From contig OX638134.1 of the NCBI GenBank assembly GCA_951804985.1, positions 81,633,679-81,697,678 on the forward strand: DNA of 64,000 nt, read 5' to 3'. The notes under the pieces are model-generated. The model was given only the letters and a program-made list of their open reading frames with translations, was not told the DNA's origin and did no database searches. This document shows, piece after piece, positions 58,979-64,000 of the stretch. This DNA is from Dryomyza anilis (Eukaryota > Arthropoda > Insecta > Diptera > Dryomyzidae). Position 1 is the stretch's first letter; every line of letters begins with the position of its first letter. Made by a program: the position numbers and the translations under genes.

Positions 58979-59447
58979 CCCTTAGGGAAAATATTGTGAA
59001 TGGGTCCTAATTCTGAACCTCTTAAATGAAACCACCCAGAAACATAGCGTTGTTATAGGAAGGAGTGATTTAACACCTCATGCAGATCTTTATATCTATC
59101 AAAGAATTATGCCCGATTTACATTGTATCTTCTGTGAGTCTCACTGTATCTCCTATTGTTGCATTTTTTTACATTTACATATAAAAACAGTATTTTTTGA
59201 AAAAATGCACCCCTAGGAGATACAGTGAGACTCACAGAAGATACAATGTAAATCGGGCATTAGTCTTCAATTGGAAAATTTCAGTCAGTTTAAAATTCTC
59301 CAATTGAAGACCAGTTCAGTGATATGTCTAAAAGTCTGCATGGGATATTAATTCACCCTTCCTATGATAACGCCATGTAAAAGTTGCCAATTGGTTACGT
59401 ATAAAAGGGACAGCACTAGGACCGATTCATAATATTTTCCCGTAGGG
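58979..59447. mobile_element. Foldback element, copy 2 (with nested MITE)
   Basis: Begins CCCTTAGGGAAAATATTGTG and ends AATATTTTCCCGTAGGG. The arms are imperfect reverse complements with the same internal words as copy 1 (GTCTTCAATTGGA, CATAGGAAGG, GCAGACTTTTAGAC). Without the 153 bases added by the nested MITE its length is about 316, close to the 308 of copy 1. Confidence 0.78.
59110..59259. mobile_element. 150-bp MITE with 46-bp perfect TIRs and TTA target duplication
   Basis: 59110-59155 and 59214-59259 are perfect reverse complements over 46 bases (start TGCCCGATTTACATTG; end CAATGTAAATCGGGCA). The central 58 bases are AT-rich and non-coding. TTA flanks both sides (59107-59109, 59260-59262). 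Foldback copy 1 shows the unoccupied site: CTATCAGTGATCTGGTCTTC there against CTATCAAAGAATTAGTCTTC here once the MITE and one TTA are removed, the same 20-base length. A 3-bp TTA/TWA duplication suggests PIF/Harbinger mobilisation. Perfect TIRs argue for a recent insertion. Confidence 0.9.
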
Positions 59448-59689
59448 TTGCTAAGCATTGGAAAAGAATTGGGGTGGGGCAGAGAAATATTTCCCTCAGT
59501 TCAAACTGATTGCGGTAAATATTGCATTGTTGTACTCTAAGAAACTGTTAGAATTCTTGGGAAGCCGTATTGCTATTAACTTTTCCGGAACATTTTCTAT
59601 ACATTTTATGGGTGAATAATCAGGGGTATTCTCGAAATTTAATATTTTAGCTGAATTCTTGATGATTTCCCTAGCTTAGGTTAGGTTAG

Positions 59690-60212
59690 TGTGGCGGTTT
59701 AAGCATCACAAAGACCAACTAGGGCCATAGCGAATCCACATACTCTCTTTTTTCATAGAAAGATTGTAGACCTTTCTTCGTGGTTCTTGTCCATTCCAAA
59801 TGTTACAGTCTTTGTCGCGAATTTACAAATTCCCAGATTCTTATTTGCCACTTCTTGTATGGAGTTTAAGAAGGCTTGTCCAAGAATATTTAGTCTGCTT
59901 TTCGCCAGTGGCGTTCTCCATGGTTCTTGTTTATTCCGAATGTTACAGTCTTTGTTGCGAATTTTCGTTTTATTCCCAGATTCTTCTTTGCCTTTCTTAT
60001 ATGGAGTTAAAGAAGGCTTGTCCAAGAATATTGAGCCTGCTTTTGGCCAGTGCCGGACAGAGACATAGGAGATGCTCAAGTATTTCTTCCTCTTTGTGTT
60101 CATTGACGTTTCTGCACCAGTTATTTGATATTATATCCAGTCTGTATGAGTAATGTCCTATTAGGAAGTGCCCCGTGCTTTCGAGTTTCGCTAAAGTTTT
60201 GAAATGAAGCAC
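59690..60212 (-). mobile_element. LINE ORF2 C-terminal zinc-knuckle remnant with 142-bp tandem duplication
   Basis: Minus-strand 60212-59997 reads STGHFLIGHYSYRLDIISNN, WCRNVNEHKEE, EILEHLLCLCPALAKSRLNI and LGQAF. This is the GH...C..C...E..H....C arrangement that follows the RNase H region in I/R1/jockey-type ORF2. The second cysteine of the pair is replaced (CRNV instead of CRNC). The final part (ALAKSRLNILGQAFLNSIQE) is repeated in tandem with an offset of 142 bases (AAGGCTTGTCCAAGAATATT on the plus strand at 59871 and 60013). TTAGGTTAGGTTAG at about 59676 lies on the 3' side. A related but separate block lies at 56390-57570. Confidence 0.82.
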
Positions 60213-60217
60213 AAAAT

Positions 60218-60840
60218 TTCATAACCACAGCTATATTTTGAAGACGTATTAGCTAGTTTGCATTGAGATGGAAATAAACGGTTATATTTTAAACTCAAAA
60301 CGAATTCAATATGGAAAATCATTTATATTCATAACTAGAAAAAACAAGTTGAGACATTTCTCAAAGATTTAAAGTTCTACTTTGAGCGTAGAATAATCTA
60401 AAGAATATTTGAGATTTATGGTACAATAGAAATTCTATAAAATATACCCAGTTTTGAGAGGATTGGTAAACGAGATACAAATGTTCATAACCACAGACTT
60501 AAAGTGTCATCAAAGTCGTTCCCTATATCTTAGGGAAATATCGGCAATACACGCTTAAATTGTAATCTCAACACACATTTTTAAATTGGGAATTAGAACT
60601 GAAAACCAGGAGTTTTCAAGGTTAACCTAAATTATAACAATTTTTACATAATCCTCAACCATTTAAGTTTATTAAACATTGGAAATTTTAAAAGATTTTG
60701 CTAGTTTCAGAGAATTTCTTAAAAGCAGAACAAATGCTCATAACCACCGACATACAGCGACATCAAAGTCGTATTTTATGCTTTAGGGAAATATCGAAAA
60801 TACACGCTTAAATTGTAATCTCAAAACCAATTCGCCAAAA
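60218..60840. repeat. ~260-bp tandem repeat, two and a half units
   Basis: CATAACCAC marks unit starts at 60220, 60486 and 60739. Units 2 and 3 share GACATCAAAGTCGT, TTAGGGAAATATCG and ATACACGCTTAAATTGTAAT. Unit 1 is more diverged. It starts within a few bases of the LINE remnant, on its upstream side. Confidence 0.82.
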
Positions 60841-61875
60841 GTAAAAAAAAAGGTTCCACTATTCTCGCACAACCCGGAAAAGCCAAATGAACATACGTCA
60901 TTGGGGTCATTCTCGGCATACCCAGTTTTTTTTTTTTGTTGCCTTCCCCTTTCTAACTACTATCATACGGAAACAAGCATTAATCATGGCTTAATGGCAT
61001 CGGCGGTTCTATCGCACTGCTGAGGTTTTGTTTATTATTTCATTTCCGTAGATTCATGCCTTCGCTGAAGCATTCCCCAGCGTGCAATGGACGTTGTCTC
61101 TCTATGCCATTATGATATGTCTTGGAATCTATACTATGATGTATTGGTAACAGGGTAGTTTAATTTTTTTCCGTAGGTTCAACTCATGTTTTTCAGATAC
61201 GCGTTACAAATAGTACCCCTGCGTATTGGACAACCTTTCGATGTTGTGCCTACTCGTTTAATCTAACGCATGTGTCAGCCATTTTGGGGGCCAGCGAAAA
61301 GACATAATTTAATTTTAGTCATCTTGGTTTTATTCTCGTTTTCATTGTCGTCATTTTGTGCTCGTTTTTCTTACATCATATGTGTGTGACTGACTGACTG
61401 ACGAAGTGACTGACATTGCAAGGTTTTTCAATCTTATCAGTCTTTGTTGCTCGGTTGTGGTCAGAATCCTTTTGTGCTTCTGAGCGGTATGTATTTGCCT
61501 GACATGTCAAATGCGATTGTTGTGCGCGCATTGTAACAAATCTCTGTCGCTTTGAGAGCACGTTGGACCCAGTGCCATGATTAAGCAATACAGCAACAAC
61601 AACAAAATAAAGGGCGGATATCCTGAAAGGCAACTTTGTCAAAAGGATATTAATAAATTGTGGTCATGTTGACTCGAAGGATTAATGATTGCTATTTTGT
61701 GTAACATGTTATAGTTATTTCTCATCGGTCAATCGGTCGGTAGGTTGGCTTTTGACAAATGTCGACGTCAGATCAGAAAAATTGTTTAGCATATAATATG
61801 AATATAGTAACTGTAGTTGAGGGTATTCCAAATTACTTTTAATATATTCAAGAAGAGATATAAGTACAAAGTGGG
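60841..61875. other. Non-coding complex stretch, no supported gene
   Basis: Complex and repeat-poor, with a GACTGACTGACTGACGAAGT run near 61387. A minus-strand frame of 88 codons (61376-61642) lacks a recognisable domain. Confidence 0.5.
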
Positions 61876-61879
61876 CTGC

Positions 61880-62555
61880 TCACAGAAAACTGTTAAACCG
61901 ATCAGTTCAGTGTTCAGTACCAATTAGCACAGGTATACAAGGAATCTACGTTCCAAAATTTATTGATCTAGCTCTTTTGAATTTGCTGCAATCCTGATTT
62001 TAAAAGACAGACGAACAATACTAACTTCATTCTGGAGGCAAATCCTACGAAGAATATGCTATACGTTTCCAGCCACGTCTTCCTTCTGTGTATTGCAAAT
62101 AGATGACCAAATTGAATATATAAATTAGACTTCTCACAGAAAAGTGGAAAACGGAGCAGTACTAGAGAGCAAGGGTATACAAGAAATCTAATTTCCAAGT
62201 TCCTGAATTCAGACAAACAGATGGACAATACTAACTCCATTCTGGAGGCAAATCCTACGAAGAATATGCTATACGTTTCCAGCCACGTCTTCCTTCTGTG
62301 TATTACAAATAGATGACCAAATTGAATATAAAAATTAGACTTCTCACAGAAAACTGGAAAACGGAGCAGTACTAGAGAGCAAGAAATCAAAGTTCCTGAA
62401 TTCAGACAAACAGATGGACAATAATAACTCCATTCTGGAGGCAAATTCTACGAAGACTATGATATACATTTCCGGCCAAGCTTTACCACTGTGCGTCACA
62501 AATGGATGACCAAATTGAGTATAACCTTTCCCTCTTATTATAAAGTATAAAAATC
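61880..62555 (+). mobile_element. Tandem triplication of a DINE-like Helitron 3' end
   Basis: TCTGGAGGCA occurs at 62031, 62241 and 62434, marking three units of about 210 and 193 bases. Each has CTCACAGAAAACTGGAAAAC, AAACAGATGGACAATA, CCTACGAAGAATATGCTATA and CTTCCTTCTGTGTATTACAA. The last unit ends ATTGAGTATAACCTTTCCCT then AGTATAAAAA, the counterpart of the terminal hairpin of the element at 19386-20058. The minus-strand frame of 158 codons (61968-62444) with a repeated peptide (CEKSNFYIQFGHLF) is a by-product. Tandem 3' ends are known for Helitron relatives. Confidence 0.75.
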
Positions 62556-63194
62556 AAAAACTCAAAACTTCCGTCAAATTCTTGAAAAGTAACAGCTTGA
62601 ACATTTCTTTACCAAACTACTGCCATCAACGGTTTATGATAATCAAGCTGACTGATTTTATGACACTGCTCGCCGAGTACGAGATAAGCTCAATAAAGTC
62701 GCCAAAACGCAACTGCGATAAAGTGCTGCTGCTCACTCGATCGACAAACTTATGGAAAAACGTCTTCATAAACGCAAATTAAGGACATAAAATACACAAC
62801 GCATTGCTGCTGCTTCAGTTACTACTGCTTGCCATATGCAGATACTCATACAGGACTCGATTTAATGGGAAAAGTTACACGAGATTTAATAACCAATCAA
62901 ATTTTAATGAAGAGGAAACTTTGATGTATGCCAAAGCTTAACGTGCCATGGGTCTGGTCGGGTCGGGTTGGTTCGGTTCGGTTCGGATAGGGTGGTTGGT
63001 AGTGGTTTCACATGCAGAATGATTGTTTTTGGCGGCAGCACTTGGGGGGAGGAGGATGGTATGCGGGTTTAGACGTCAAATTGAGCGGATGTCTGATGGT
63101 TTTATGTAGATGTAAATATCTAATCGAAGTGTTGCGATAGCATACAATGTCACAGCAGAACACAGAGTATATCGCACAGCAGCACAGCTCGATA

Positions 63195-63234
63195 GGCAGA
63201 CGGAAGAAAGGACAGGCAGACGGAAGAAAGGACA
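63195..63234. repeat. Perfect 20-bp tandem duplication
   Basis: GGCAGACGGAAGAAAGGACA occurs twice head to tail without change. Confidence 0.95.
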
Positions 63235-63347
63235 GAACGACATGGTATACATCAGCATGTAACACGCATTCACATGAAACACTCATCAGTAATTCATACA
63301 CATTCGTACCCACAGTTGGAGATGACAGACCGACAGACCTACAGCGA

Positions 63348-63375
63348 TACAGACAGACAGACAGACAGACAGACA
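63348..63375. repeat. (ACAG)n microsatellite
   Basis: About seven uninterrupted ACAG tetramers. A third locus of the motif also seen at 17572 and 19862. Confidence 0.9.
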
Positions 63376-64000
63376 TCCCGATTAGGACACTAGCTTAATT
63401 CAAGCGGAAGACCTTTCGTACACGGAAAATCAATTTGTCTTACTTCCCGGTTGCATAGTCGGCATGTATTGCGAGTCACCGCAAATCATCTACGGCAGCA
63501 TTGCAACAACAGATTTTTGAGTTTGAGTTTGGGTTTTGGTTGGCAAAGAGGATTTTTGCTTCGATATTGCTTTTGCTTTTCTGATTGTGTCTGATGTGGC
63601 ACAGAGAGAGTGTGCTCGCTATGTGCTGGATATGGGTTCAGAATCTTCTGCTGTTTCCATTAGCAGCGTTTCGTTGCTTTCTTCTGCACGAATAATTCAA
63701 TTAAAATTTCCAACGCGCATATTGATTAGTTCCCTGTTGAAACAGTCGTGAAAATGTCGCCACTTTGAGTAGCGTTTGTATTTGTTTTATTCTACGAGTT
63801 TGCCTTTTTTTTCTATCAATGACCTTTGTTAGCACTACCACCCAAACAGTTTTTTTACAACAGCAGTTGGTACTATGCGCCTCAGCAGTTCTGCCTCATC
63901 AAAGTATCTCTCATTTCTGCAACGCTTTAAAAGTTTATTTAAGGAAAATATACGCAAATAGTCTTTTCCCATCCGTAGTTCAGTGCTTTTCGAATTGTAC

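Larger units (their letters stand above)
58755..59650. repeat. Direct repeats (~190 bp) flanking foldback copy 2
   Basis: 58755-58950 and 59467-59650 are diverged direct repeats: CAAACTGATTGGGGCAGCTA versus CAAACTGATTGCGGTAAATA; GCTATGCTCTAAGGAAATG versus TTGTACTCTAAGAAACTG; ATAATCGGGAGTG versus ATAATCAGGGGTA. Offset about 715 bases. The foldback element lies between them. Confidence 0.7.
62556..63999. other. Non-coding complex stretch, no supported gene
   Basis: Repeat-poor apart from GGTTCGGTTCGGTTCGG near 62972, the duplication at 63195 and the ACAG run. Frames of 66-122 codons overlap on both strands. None has a recognisable domain. The sequence continues beyond the window. Confidence 0.5.

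Noticed and set aside
59676..59690. TTAGGTTAGG as insect telomere repeat
   Set aside because: Only two to three units next to a LINE end. Flies lack TTAGG telomeres, and the word is common in fly repeats.
61968..62444. 158-codon frame with an internal peptide repeat
   Set aside because: Lies on the antisense of the triplicated Helitron-like 3' end. The repeat explains it.

Overview
The window looks like nuclear chromosomal DNA of a higher (brachyceran) fly, and a tephritid or similar fly is a reasonable guess. The basis is: strong A+T bias; many (CAG)n/(CTG)n, (ACAG)n and (GTGA)n simple repeats; a tRNA-derived SINE whose core (CTCTCGGCAG..AATGGCAAACCT..) I recall as abundant in tephritid and calyptrate genomes; a DINE-1/INE-1-like Helitron; and decayed insect non-LTR retrotransposons. 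No operons, Shine-Dalgarno-led genes, rRNA genes, functional tRNA genes or CRISPR arrays are visible.

No convincing host protein-coding gene can be supported. Open frames are short. The longest (239 codons, 16829-17548, minus) has the composition of repeat or intron sequence, and most others are translations of low-complexity tracts or tandem arrays. The window is best read as a gene desert, either intergenic or inside a very large intron. Somewhat GC-richer, complex, non-repetitive islands (about 0.2-1.4, 5.4-6.0, 8.5-9.5, 13.5-14.1, 17.1-18.3, 24-26, 28-30.2, 32.4-33.1, 35.2-36.6, 38.4-39.5, 40.6-41.8, 43.9-44.6, 47.8-49.1, 52-53, 53.7-54.5, 57.6-58.6, 60.9-61.7 and 62.6-64 kb) alternate with AT-rich, repeat-filled stretches. 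Those islands are the likely homes of any regulatory elements or small exons.

Layout of the repeats. (1) One 19-bp minisatellite family, CACT plus a 15-nt odd palindrome, forms four large arrays: 6.75-8.45 kb in one orientation, and 20.3-21.4, 39.8-40.4 and 42.3-43.7 kb in the other, with a remnant at 53.55 kb. (2) Medium-unit tandem arrays lie at 15.3-16.5 kb (~170 bp unit), 26.4-28.0 kb (~355 bp, interrupted by a LINE remnant), 30.4-31.2 kb (~160 bp) and 60.2-60.8 kb (~260 bp). (3) Complex minisatellites lie at 44.6-47.4 kb (includes a 630-bp near-identical tandem duplication and a SINE insertion), 49.85-51.35 kb (TTCGAAAATTTTCGAA palindromes), 37.4-37.6 kb (15 bp) and 22.9-23.1 kb (11 bp). 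(4) Mobile elements: a SINE with 9-bp target-site duplications (3.1 kb); four copies of a second SINE family (3.9, 23.6, 31.3, 47.2 kb); three 3'-terminal remnants of one LINE family (4.9, 23.3, 26.9 kb); two blocks of LINE C-terminal zinc-knuckle remnants (56.4-57.6, 59.7-60.2 kb); a DINE-like Helitron (19.4-20.06 kb) and a tandem triplication of a related 3' end (61.9-62.55 kb); a foldback element in two copies (56.04 and 58.98 kb), the second carrying a nested 150-bp MITE with 46-bp perfect terminal inverted repeats and a TTA duplication; and a candidate solo LTR (37.7-38.0 kb).

The elements do not form a pathway. They record a layered history of insertion, tandem amplification and re-insertion. 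Family names come from recognition of motifs, not from database searches.
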